Of a DNA stretch of 64,000 bases, positions 27,111 through 37,692 are shown piece after piece. The stretch covers positions 15,028,274 to 15,092,273 of the forward strand of contig OX246745.1 in the NCBI GenBank assembly GCA_945910005.1, written 5' to 3'. The stretch's first letter is position 1. Every line of letters begins with the position of its first letter. The translations under genes and the position numbers were made by a program. This DNA comes from Isoperla grammatica. Taxonomy: Eukaryota; Arthropoda; Insecta; Plecoptera; Perlodidae. The notes below the pieces were generated by a model that was given only the letters and a program-made list of their open reading frames with translations, did no database searches and was not told the DNA's origin.

Positions 27111-28004
27111 AGTTATTCAAGAGTATGACGAACAACTGCCCTATAGTCTTAACTTTTCTGCACTTATCTTGTTAATCCAATATGGCTGCTGATAGTTTTT
27201 ACTCATCTGCGAATGTGACTTTATGATTCATTGAGTGAAATGGGACAATAAATAGCAGCGCAAATGCACAATATATGTTAGGGTGAAGAAAGTGTTTTGT
27301 CCTATACCCTGGATTTATATGTCTACTAATACGGCAAAGTAGACACACGATTAACTTCTTTGTTTGAAGGGCTTTCTACCAATATTGTTGCAATCTACTA
27401 AAAAGTAAAATAAATTTGAACTGTGGGGATTAAGAAGTGTTTGTAATATCTGAGCACGCTTCTCTTTGTACTACAAGACATAATTTTCTAAAGACTGTCT
27501 CCAACAATTCATTCGCGTTTGATGTTTTTAGTCGGAAGAAAAAAAACTCGTGCTTTATGAAAACATAAGAGCGAAAGCAAAAACGTGATCCGAGATCAAA
27601 ATCATTTCGTGGCAGAGCTGAAAGCGCTAAATATGAATACAAACAAAACAAAACACACAAGAGGGAATCATCACAATTTCATTTAGCTCGAGTGTCTTCG
27701 TTTGTGTGCAATTGTTATGGAAGTCGCGCGACTTAGCGAAACAAAAAACCCTCGCTTCATAATTCCATATTTCCTAATTCGAAGAACGCGAAGTTGTACG
27801 AGGAGTGTTGGACCGTAACGACGCGAGACCGTTGACTTGGCGAGTGCTGCTGTCATTACCTCCATACGTGCCGTACCGACCATTGAGTTCAAGGCTTGCT
27901 TACATTCCTGCGACGCGCGGGCGCGGACGTCTAAGGCGCGGACTAGTCCCTTTTCGGCTGCTCTTCTTCGTTGCCTTTGTCGGGGACGCATCTCCGATGC
28001 CCCC

Positions 28005-28383
28005 CTCTCCAATGCCCCCCCCCCCAACCTTTTTAGTCTCCGAGACCCCACTCTCCGATGCCCCACCTACCTGCTCAAGAAGCCCATGCTACACCACGTA
28101 AAATAAGCACACGCACACCCCAAATATAATACTACCCTAAAATATAGTATAATACTACCCTAACCAAACCTAACCTAACCTAACCTTACCTAACCTTATA
28201 GTATAATACTACCCTAACCAAATAATACTACCCTAGCCTAACCTAACCTAACCTCTATCCCTACCGCTTATACCGCGCAGTGGAAGTGCGATTAAATTGC
28301 GTGGTGTAGCATGGGCTTTAGGAAACAGGTAGAGCAGGTAGTGGGGTATCGGAGACTAAAAAGGTTGGTGGGGCATCGGAGAG
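28005..28383. repeat. Inverted-arm element enclosing telomere-type repeats
   Basis: The left arm (28005-28098) and the right arm (28300-28383) are imperfect reverse complements sharing CTCTCC-ATGCCCC, AACCTTTTTAGTCTCCGA, ACCCCACT and AGCCCATGCTACACCACG. The 201-bp loop holds the CCTAA-type repeats listed next. It resembles a foldback element; no transposase or clear target duplication is seen. Confidence 0.65.
28123..28256 (+). repeat. Degenerate CCTAA (TTAGG) repeats
   Basis: Short tandem runs of AACCT are interspersed with three copies of a TATAATACTACCCTAA unit. TTAGG is the usual arthropod telomere unit, so this is an interstitial telomere-like block or a simple AACCT microsatellite. It sits exactly between the inverted arms of the surrounding element. 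Confidence 0.7.
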
Positions 28384-28930
28384 CGCCCCTTTGTCGGCTA
28401 GGCTATGAGCTTACGGTGACGTCCGTGGAAGGCAAATGAGCTGCCGAAAAATGTCACTTAGTTAGTCGACTGTTTGACATCAACGAACTATGATATGGGA
28501 AAACATAGATATGCGATGGTCAACACTTATGTTACTTAACCGTATGCCAAATCTGGGTGAATTGGGAATAAAGAAGTATTTTTAATTATATGTATTTTTC
28601 ATTATAATCAACATGTTTCAATATCAGAATTTGAGCAAGGTTCATTTTGGTCAATTATGAAAACGTAAAACGAACTTCAATACAAAAGGCAATTTCCATG
28701 ATCTAGTTGCCAATTAATTCGAAGCGTTTTTAATGTACACAATTTTCTCCCTTTGTGTTGTTCTTTTTTAAATTAATTAATCTGTTAAATTCTTACCGAA
28801 AGTAGAAAACACTTCCAATATTTGGCGAAAAATGCTGAATAGCCGCCTTATATTTCCCTGCGTTCCAGGTTTGAAGCCGGGCACTTCCCGGCAACAGTCG
28901 TTACGCCAGTGGTAGTAATATATTATAATA

Positions 28931-28970
28931 TAAATCAGTTTCAACTGAATAGGATATATACATTGAATAA
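28931..28970 (+). mobile_element. LINE/SINE 3' tail fragment, family A
   Basis: The sequence AAATCAGTTTCAACTGAATAG followed by GATATATACATTGAATAA closely resembles the segment at 52260-52312 and, less closely, those at 47514-47583 and 60088-60169. All have a CAGTT/AACTG mini-hairpin and then an AT-rich short-repeat tail. I infer one retroelement 3'-end family. Confidence 0.45.
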
Positions 28971-29478
28971 GTAATTATTTTTTTTAATTTTTTTTTATTG
29001 TTAATTTGTATTTATTATTATTCATGATTCCACTTAATATATTTGATTTAATAATTACAGTATTTGTTACATCGATGTATACCTACCTACAGAAGTTACT
29101 TGCACTAATCACTTCAGCTTCATTGTATTGTATTTTATTACTATGTTCTCTTTCTCTCTCTCTCACACACACATGTCGGAGACGGCTGGCTGGCCGGCCA
29201 GGGGGTGGTAGCTGGGCTGGTAGTGGCTTGTAATTTTCGCCAAAAAAGTGATAAGAGATGGCAGCACTCGAAAACCAACATGGCGGATTATTGCGGTATA
29301 AACGTTATTATACGCCCACACCTCGTGTGTATTTTCGTATAAGAAAGAACTGGCACGAATTAAAAATTAAAATATCCGTATCAAAGACTGTAATATCCAA
29401 CCCTGTCGGGTATCTTAAGGTATGGAAGATAATGTTCGAGTCAGTTGGACAGAAATAAATAGGTTCATAGGTGCAGGT

Positions 29479-29733
29479 TTGTGACCTTATAAAGAAGGGG
29501 AAGCAGTGTTGGAAGCAAACCATGTCATTTGCGCCGGAATAAAATGCAGGAACGAAGAATTCTACGAGATTTTTGCTTGCAAAGTTCACAAAGTGGATGT
29601 GAAATTATCTTTAGGGCGCCAAGATCTTGTCATTGACAGATGTCACTGCTCATGTAAGACAGGCAATTCCGGCCACTGCAACAACTACCTACAGTATTTG
29701 CCTTGTCGCATTTTTCAGATCCGAAAATCATAA
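29479..29733 (+). pseudogene. Decayed SWIM-type zinc-finger fragment
   Basis: An open stretch encodes KEGEAVLEANHVICAG and, about 45 residues on, CHCSCKTGNSGHCNN. The spacing and CSCK-G-SG-C pattern resemble the SWIM zinc finger found in many invertebrate transposon-related proteins, where the motif ends C-x-H. Here the last ligand His is Asn, no start is visible, and an in-frame stop lies just upstream at 29482-29484. An upstream frame at 29258-29458 (starting MAALENQHGG) may be part of the same relic but is unrecognised. I call it a fragment, not a working gene. Confidence 0.4.
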
Positions 29734-30845
29734 TCATCAGACTAATCATATATTCGACATAATCATATAATAAACTGAAATTTCAACAATAATTTAAGAA
29801 AGAGATAGCTTCTGTTGCTCTTTGGCACTAGACATGTTTCACATTTTTTGTCCCCCCAACCACTCCTCCCCCCCGTCACCCAAAAACTCCTCAAGCGTGT
29901 AACATTCAAGTATTATTGAATGACTACAACAACGAGATAGTAGACACACAGAATTCAAGTCTCGTGAGAATAGTTATGGATATAATCGGTTTGATAAAGA
30001 GTAGCCCGAAGGCAAAGTTTTAGGGCTTTATGACCGAGCCTCAGCAAAATGCCTCCACGATTCTCCTAGAGTTGCTAACTTTTCATTTCGGTTCCATAGG
30101 TTGATTGAAGTTATTTTCCAAGATACCAATGTCTCACATTTACTTGTTACTTATTTACGTATTAAGTAGTGCAAGAAAAATAGAAATATTTTCTTAAATA
30201 CAACCTATAATCAATAAAAACATAAAAAAAAAGAAACTTGTTTTATTACTGCATTCTGTTGGCGATTAGTTGACTTGCAACTCACACTGCGTGACTAAAG
30301 TGCCGCCAGGTGGTATCACGAGCGCACACCGCACGAAATTCAAATAATTGCTAAAACGCGCAGTAGTGTTCTACAAGAGTCGTATTAGTCTAATGGAGCA
30401 GTAGCCCAAATGCATTAACTGCATTAACTCATCGACCGTCATCGGTGTAACGTTCAATGATAGTAGAATGATAAGAGCATAACCCCGACCACCGAATTCG
30501 ACCAAGAGTCAACTAAACTTATATTTAACCATTCCGTGAGGAAGGGAGGTTGGGAGGGGAAGGGGTGAGGGAGAGGTTCACCAAGACATACTAATCCCTT
30601 GACTCCTGAGGTCCATTATATTTCCTTCCTTAACTGTTTGCAAATATAGAGGCAAATAGCTGTTGGCCTCGGGGAAAACGACCTAAGCACACTTTGCTAT
30701 AGATATACGTATAATATCAATTACGAAGCAAACAGAAAAATTCACCGACTTTACTTGTTAGTAAATATGACATAATTCGCCCATACTTCTTGAGATTTTC
30801 TTAGATTGACTCTCTCGTGCTGTTCCCCTCCATCGCTATTTGACC

Positions 30846-30941
<96 letters not shown>

Positions 30942-30956
30942 ATAGAAAGAAAGAAA
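30846..30956 (+). repeat. (GAAA)n microsatellite
   Basis: About 110 bp of near-perfect AAAG/GAAA tetranucleotide repeats with one interruption near the right end. Long frames on both strands (KKER and FLSF runs) are artefacts of it. Confidence 0.98.
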
Positions 30957-32190
30957 CACTTCCACGCAATTAATAAAATCTACCGTTTACTGCATAAACT
31001 GATACAAGTATTAGCTATAGTTTGCGAACACAGGTTCAGTTGTTAATTTAATTTAGTTGTAACAGCTAACGAAGGCAAACAGCGATCGCATTGTGTAAAG
31101 TGCTATCCTGTCGAGAACTGTGAAGTGAGGATAATTCGATGCTCGCAGCATTCATTGTCTGTTCGACGAGGTATGGAATGTATATAAATGTGGTAGTAAT
31201 AATGACGATCAACATTGCAATGCCAGTCATATTCGCCATTTATACGGTGACAATACACACGTGAAGTGAACCAGCGACCGCGGAGTATCTACAATTCTAC
31301 ACTAAGTGAAAATGCAAACATGAAGTGAGAAGTAACTGAGACAGTGTAACAACATTTTGCGGAAGGATAGCCTCACTGTAAAAACCACGCCAATTAACGT
31401 GTTTTTAGATTGATTTAGAGAACGCTACGCAATATTGAAAAAGTGGCAGAAATGTCGGGAATGTAGTTTTGTAAGAACGAAAACCTGGGTTAACAACATT
31501 TCAAATATTGCAATCATTACGGTTGTTATTTGGGCAGCCAATTATAAAGAATGTAGAATTCATTTATTACATGAATAAATCACATACTACGCACTATACT
31601 ATACTGTACAGTATTGTATGTGTAAATGTACTATGTAGTACGGATTTTCTTACTTTATACTAGTAACTTATATATACTAGTATACTATAGTTATATAAAC
31701 TATATACTATGTATACTAGTCTACTTCACCCAAGTTACCTTCACGAAATAGAGTCCCAGTTAATCTCTACTTTCAAAATCACGACTTAAAACCGCGCTAA
31801 AAAAAAAAACTGTCGTAATGAATTACAACTCTAAATATTATGCGTTTCACACCTAAAATACAACCACTATATCGGCTTGCACACAATTGAAAAATTACCA
31901 AAGACTGCTACGTCATAAAAAACAGACGCACGCGATGACAGGTTTGACAACAGATGAAAACTGTGTCGACAAGCCTCGCAAATTGTTCTCGCCAAGCAAG
32001 CAAGGGTCAATACCCATGGTGCATTGCATCATATCACGTGTCAGTGTCACTCCATGGGTAACTACAGGTGACACTCATGGGCCAGACACGCCTACTAACC
32101 ATTGACCACTGGCCAGTGACAGTCCGATCAAATTCATACAGACCTAGTTCATTTTATTCACTATCATTATACCGGTACTATAGCCCCAAA

Positions 32191-32210
32191 GTAAGTATTC
32201 GCATACCGAC
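32191..32210 (+). repeat. Dispersed repeat, copy 2
   Basis: It matches 6891-6910 at 19 of 20 bases (GTAAGTATTCGCATACCGAC). Confidence 0.5.
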
Positions 32211-33515
32211 TCAGATCTCATCTTTCATCCACGCTTATTCTAAGAACGGTATCTTCCACAGTTTTTGGTTTATTTTGATTGATATTTGGGCTTAACGTCT
32301 TATATTTTTGCAACTTGGCTAATCAAGACGATGAGTGGGTGATAATGAAGATGAAATTGGGGGCTTTTTGGAGAAAAGGGGCAAGTAGGAGGGTGCGTAA
32401 AGAAAGGGGAAAGGGGATGAAAGGGGATTGGGGTGTGGACTGCATTTCGTCTGACTTCTCCTCCTCGACCAGTCCGGCTAGGCTAGGGTGGCCCTACCAG
32501 AAGCATACACTTCCGCCGGCATAGCTCTCGGGATCAACAAAGCACGCAAACCTGCCCACCACGATAAGGTAGCAGTTTCTAGGCAGGTTTTGGTTGATTT
32601 TATAAATATATAATAAACATGTTTGATATATTCTCGTGCGCCGGTACAAACCCACAATTTGTTTCACGAAAAAATTCGCATAACAAAAAATAAATTTAAA
32701 ACAAAAATCGTAAGTAACGTGTCGCATGTTATTGCTGATCCACACACGTGTAACGTAATGGTTGGTATTTAAGCAACGAGTATCTGTATAACCCTGAGGC
32801 AACAATGAGAACAGAAGGGTATTTCCTAGTGTGCCAGTTCGTAGCGCGCTTTTCTTAAACTTCAACACTAATCGCTAAAGTACTTCCAACAATTCTCCCT
32901 CCCCGGAGTAACGTTAATTTTCATTGCTTTACCTTCATTGCTATTATTATTGAAGTTGAAAGCCCCGCAATTACCTTAAACACAATTGGCCATCAATGGT
33001 ATTAAAGTTATGAATATTCAGATTTCTTACAAGTTAAATTCAACTCATCTCGGCACGTCTTATCTCTTAGAGGCAAGTGACAGGCGCTCTGTGCTATTCC
33101 GATAATACGATGGTTTCTAAGTTCTGTTTGAATCCCGACAAGTGAATTCTGGTCTTACTCTACAATATCACCCGCCCCACGTCTGGATTAGTCTGTTTCC
33201 TAAGTCGATTGCCTTAGTACAAGACGGTAGACCCCTATCAACTATCGCAGTATGCACTCCTGCTAGCGTAGATTGCGCTAGACACAAGAATCTTGATCAC
33301 ATGATACGTACACCTTCCTAAAGTGGGCTAGTCCGGACGACGTAATGTAATATTCTAGATCGAGTTACCAATCCTCTGTCTGCACGGCAAGGGTATAACT
33401 TGTATCCGGAGAGGTTTATACTCTTGCAGTTGGGATTAACGTCTTGGACAAATAGACGATGGCGGAGGTGATAAATGTGATGAAGGGGAAGAATTAACCT
33501 AGATAATCCCGTTAC

Positions 33516-33819
33516 CAGGGTGTAAGCTTTTTATTTACTTGTTTTTTTTTTAAGTTTATTTAAACCAAATTTTTTATTTAAATTTTATCTTTTCGATATT
33601 TTAAGTGGTTTAAGTCAGACCAAAATTAGCGTTTAGCTCATTTTACTGATTGAGTCAATTAAAAATTGAAGTGGAACCGAAACCCATTTTAGCATTTATA
33701 AGTTCATTTTAGGTACAAATGAAAAATACTGATATTGCATTGGAACCTTTCCTTGTTTAAATCAATAATTTGTATTTAAAAAAATCATTTAATTTAAGTG
33801 AAAAACACTAAACACTCTG
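33516..33819. mobile_element. hAT-like MITE, AT-rich
   Basis: The ends CAGGGTGTAAG and (reverse-complemented right end) CAGAGTGTTTAG are similar inverted repeats. The interior is rich in TTTAAAT and its complement, as in many short hAT derivatives. I find no 8-bp duplication, so the call is moderate. Confidence 0.4.
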
Positions 33820-33908
33820 CAAGTATGCACGTGCTTTTGTTCTTTTATACCTGATGCATCGTCAAGATGCAGATATTACGGAGCAATATAAAGAATGACG
33901 GTATGCGC

Positions 33909-33930
33909 ATATATATATATATATATATAT
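33909..33930 (+). repeat. (AT)n microsatellite, left of the inverted repeat
   Basis: An uninterrupted AT dinucleotide run that abuts the left arm of the ribozyme-bearing inverted repeat. Confidence 0.95.
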
Positions 33931-34155
33931 GTTGGAGAGGGTTTTTGGGTATTAGTCTACGTTTTGTGAGGAGGTTGTTTTTCCACATACCTTTCTTCAC
34001 AGTCGAGCCCAGGCGTTCGCGACGACAACACACGCGACCCGGACCTGTCACCTGATGATGCCGCAACATTTGTCGGCGAAACGTTGTGAAGAAAGGTATG
34101 TGGAAAAACAACCTCCTCACAAAACGTGGACTAATACCCAAAAACCCTCTCCAAC
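33931..34155. repeat. 225-bp inverted repeat carrying a hammerhead motif
   Basis: The left arm 33931-34001 and the right arm 34085-34155 are 71 bp each and match at 70 of 71 positions in reverse complement. The 83-bp spacer contains the upstream part of a hammerhead ribozyme. The right arm begins at the last base before the predicted cleavage site. AT-repeat runs lie on both sides. Frames across it are artefacts. It may be a rearranged Penelope-like terminal repeat or a retrozyme-like unit copied back in inverted orientation. Confidence 0.85.
34041..34099 (+). ncRNA. Type I hammerhead ribozyme motif
   Basis: The core is complete: CTGATGA (34052-34058), stem II GCCG/CGGC (34060-34063 with 34074-34077), GAAA (34078-34081, its last A being the first base of stem III). 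Stem III would be the self-complementary ACGT (34081-34084), so short that activity as a dimer is expected. Position 17 is T (34085), with cleavage before G 34086. Stem I pairs TCAC (34048-34051) with GTGA (34086-34089) and, across an internal loop, ACCT (34043-34046) with AGGT (34094-34097). Hammerheads with tiny stem III are known from Penelope-like elements and retrozymes. Self-cleavage is inferred, not shown. Confidence 0.75.
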
Positions 34156-34185
34156 ATCTCAGTTTGTCTACGAAAATTTACGTCT

Positions 34186-34189
<4 letters not shown>

Positions 34190-34247
<58 letters not shown>
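34190..34247 (+). repeat. (TA)n microsatellite, right of the inverted repeat
   Basis: Fifty-eight bases of TA repeat, continuing into a short TG run. Open frames made of alternating Ile and Tyr are artefacts. Confidence 0.97.
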
Positions 34248-34254
<7 letters not shown>

Positions 34255-35143
34255 ATACTGATATGCAAAATCGCCGCGCTCACTATAGCACCTACAAACA
34301 GCTGTATAACCTCAAGCACCGAAAACTCACTCTACATACAAGATACCCGACTTGTGTATATTACTTTTGTGTTATAGAGACGAGATTTTTTACAATATCC
34401 TCTCTAATATTCCGTTTCAAATCGTCACCTAAAAATATCACACTGTCACAATCAGAGGCTGAAACTGTACATTCTCATTTTGCACTTGAATAGTTCCAGA
34501 AACAGCCGTCATGCAACCTCGTTCGCACGTACACGATACTGTAGACGAGATTCGCGTAACAGAATGTTGAAAATGTATAAATAAATGTTGTGTAACGTCA
34601 TAAATGATTAGCCTACTTGTAGGATAGCAGTTACTGTAAGAACCGTTACAATTTCAGGTGTACATCCACAATAATTTATCGGTAACCTCTCACGTCATGG
34701 AAATGAAATAACGTTTATAATTCCGCCGATTTTTCTCCGCCTTTTGAACATAAGAGCACGTTTGCGTTCGAGAGTTTGGAGAGACTTATGGTATGGGATG
34801 GATACAGCGATACTGTTAAATAATTTAATTAAAAGTACAGTGTGAGTTGCCGACTGCAAATGAAAACTATAAATCCCAAGGAACATTCCACGGCAATATA
34901 GTGGCCACTGGGACAGGTCACCACTATTTTAAACAAGAGTACAGCAGAAGTGGCTTAAATTATCTACTACCGATGCCCGATGGTATTAAACCGTACGATA
35001 TTGATGTTTTAAATCACATTTCAAGAACTTGACATAATATTGGAAGTCTGGAAACGGAGGTTTAAAAGGAATGTGTATTAATTAACGGAGTTTATATTAA
35101 TTTTATAAATGTGTACTTTTTATTCGATAATTATATACCTACC

Positions 35144-35218
35144 ACCGCTAGGCTGAAGAGGGTCTAGCAGCCCTGCACTAGCCTTCCATACACGATCTGG
35201 GTATGGTAAACCACAATA

Positions 35219-35252
<34 letters not shown>
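35144..35252 (+). mobile_element. LINE/SINE-like 3' end with (AAT)n tail
   Basis: A GC-richer segment (CCACCGCTAGGCTGAAGAGG onward) ends in CCACAATAA and then AAT repeats (35215-35252). A unique body followed directly by a trinucleotide tail is typical of retroposon 3' ends. No coding part is present, so the parent family is unknown. Confidence 0.4.
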
Positions 35253-35253
<1 letters not shown>

Positions 35254-36188
35254 CACCGCTTCAAATAATATTCCTATCAAATACGGTCTCAACAATTTGT
35301 CCCAATTTACCTACAGACTGACATAGGCTCCAGCAAACTTATGAAACCGTATGTCTCACGTTTCATTTCATAGTAGGTAAATGTTGCTATAGCGTTATTT
35401 AAATATCGCTATAAAAAGTACATTTTCCGCGGTTTTTATAACTTAGTCCCTGCAGTATTTCCCTAAACACTGAGAGAAAACCGAGTGCTACAGAATAAAT
35501 AATTTAAGTCGTTGTTGTTTATGTAAAGTATAATATGGTGACACAAATTTTCGTGGCCTTGTATTTTGTTTCTTGTATAAAACTGTTTACTCTACTGAAC
35601 TCTTTGTTTGCAGTGTTAGTTTTTCCAGTGTACTGGGCTGTTTGTCTGGAGTGTTCGGTTATGTATTTTATTTGTCTTTGTCTTGTTTTTATTATTGTTA
35701 TCGTTGATATTCAATAAGAAAAATATATTGTAATAACAGTATACACTCAGGAAAATGTGAAATAAGATGTCCACGAAACGTATTGTTAGTGAAACGAAAA
35801 ATAAAAAATAACATAAAATAACGAATACCGGTAATAATAATAAATGTTTTTTTAAACGGATCCAGTTTGCGTTACACCACTGCAATCCCCCCTATTTATA
35901 ACATTCGATTTTGGATACATGAAAATGTCGAACGCGTGTATGTATATAATATATTTTTGTGTGTGGAATCGTTCTAGTTTTCACCCTTGTTGTACCCTAT
36001 GCTAGTACTCACAGTTCTTTCCCCTGCCGTTTGGCGCCACCAGACAGTGCGCCTTGCTCGCAACAGATAGGCAACATCAACACACCGCTCTAAGAACACA
36101 AACAGGGCGATTCGGCGCTTTTACGCGAAAAATATCTCGATAGATTCCCATTACAGGGTCTATCACCCCACCTGTTTGAGATATTACT

Positions 36189-36209
36189 CCCCCCCCCCCC
36201 CCCCCCCCC
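36189..36209 (-). repeat. Poly-C run of 21 (poly-G on minus strand)
   Basis: An uninterrupted homopolymer; same class as the G runs to its left. Confidence 0.9.
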
Positions 36210-37091
36210 ACCCCTCCATTGTGATATGCCGTACTACAAACGAATAACTCTAGTTCCACAGAAATAACTAGTTCGAGTAGAACGTTGTCGGTTAGCTTTA
36301 CGTCGCATCCAGTACCTACCCTCTATACCCCACAAAGTTACCAGTATCAGAGATCATTACTAAACATGTTGGATATAAACTAAAAGTGTGGGGAAAAAAC
36401 AATTACAAAAAAAAAATACCTACATTTTGTTGGAAGACCAGGTTGCATACACAACAAGTTTCGCTATTTAATTACCGGTACTAAAGTGTGTGCGTACATG
36501 TGTGTAATAAAGCACGTGTGAAGACAGAGAACAATGTGCTGCAAAAGAATTGACCCATAAATTGACCGATAAAATTGATGGTTCATCTCTAATATTCATT
36601 GAATAAATGGAAGAAATGTCTGAAAAGGGGCTGACTAAATAAACAATAAGATGGGAAACCGCTAAAGCTTAGACTGGGCATATAGGGCATGAAAAGTATT
36701 ATGTATTGACTATTGTTGAAGTGTGACCGGCGGCCGTATGCAGAGTCAAGTGTCAACTTAAGTACAGGATTTGTTGCTATGGAATTGTTTTATTACATGC
36801 TGTTTTCCATAAGAAGAACAAACTGCATAGCAACCATAAACACGACTGTGCATTCCGCCCCGTGTTTTTGTTGATGTTGTTAGAAACCCTTCGGACCGGG
36901 TGTTTTGTTCGCGCCGAAGCTGAACTGGACGCGAGCTCTATCTGTAGCCGACTCATCAAAGAGTGTTCCGGCGTCGGTGGCTCTATCGCGCAACAGCTCT
37001 AGCGCTTATGTGGGAATACAAACATTTTCACTGATACCTCGTCCTATCCCTAGATTGTTCCCTAGATTTTGTATTATTTTAATGTGTCTCT

Positions 37092-37180
37092 TAACTCGAC
37101 GAAAACTGTAGATGTTAAGTTTGATTTATTAAGTTAAGTTTAACCCGACGAAAACTGTAGATGTTAAGTTTGATTTATGT
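37092..37180 (+). repeat. Tandem duplication with 49-bp period
   Basis: TAACTCGACGAAAACTGTAG and the following GATGTTAAGTTTGATTTA recur 49 bp later with one change near the start. A simple local duplication. Confidence 0.85.
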
Positions 37181-37620
37181 TGATACAGGTTTTTAACGCC
37201 ACTTTACACGATACACGATTTATAAAAATAAAATTGACATAACGTGCAATATGAACATACATGATGAAGAACAAAAGAAAACTAAATCACACAGTGCATT
37301 CATAGGGGATATGTAATAGATAAGAGAACCGTGTATATGCAAAGTGAAAACTGGTCAAGTTTTTCAGTAAAACAGAAATATTATACAACAATTCCCATCT
37401 ACTTTCGGGTAGCCACAAAATTCACAACGTGCATTAACCATTGGGTTTATTGCGCAACCCCAGCTTCCAATTGACATACACTCACATATATCGTTCATAC
37501 AAGTTCATATTAATCATACTTTTGAATAAATAAACAAATTTGTATTGTCTACTCGTGCAGTATGCACTCAAGAAAAATAACTGATTTTCAGTGGGTTTTC
37601 TGACCCTTTTCCTTCAGTAT

Positions 37621-37692
37621 CGCCTGTGCCTCTAATTCGGGAGATCATGAGCTCGATTCCCGTCCCCGTCAATCGTGATTAGGTTTTTTTTT
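37621..37692 (+). mobile_element. SINE-like fragment, tRNA 3' half plus T run
   Basis: A B-box-like GAGCTCGATTCCCG is followed by TCCCCGTCAATCGTGATTAG and a T12 run. The CCCGTC...AATC segment parallels the post-B-box sequence of the copies at 5.3 and 42.8 kb. No good A box is visible. Confidence 0.4.

Larger units (their letters stand above)
29734..33515. other. Non-coding with a long GAAA microsatellite
   Basis: Apart from the microsatellite and the 32191-32210 repeat listed below, I see only short, featureless frames and AT-rich palindromic stretches near 31.6-31.72 kb. Confidence 0.5.
34248..37091. other. Non-coding; AAT tail and poly-C run
   Basis: It contains the AAT-tailed segment and a C run, listed below. 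A GC-richer patch at 36.88-37.0 kb could be regulatory but shows no decisive signal. Confidence 0.45.

Noticed and set aside
27683..28101. Basic and proline-rich frames on both strands
   Set aside because: They overlap the inverted arm and C runs; no start context, domain or splice support.
30751..31046. Frames of KKER or FLSF repeats
   Set aside because: Artefacts of the GAAA microsatellite.
34055..34493. Frames with Ile-Tyr runs near the hammerhead repeat
   Set aside because: Artefacts of the TA microsatellite and the inverted arms.
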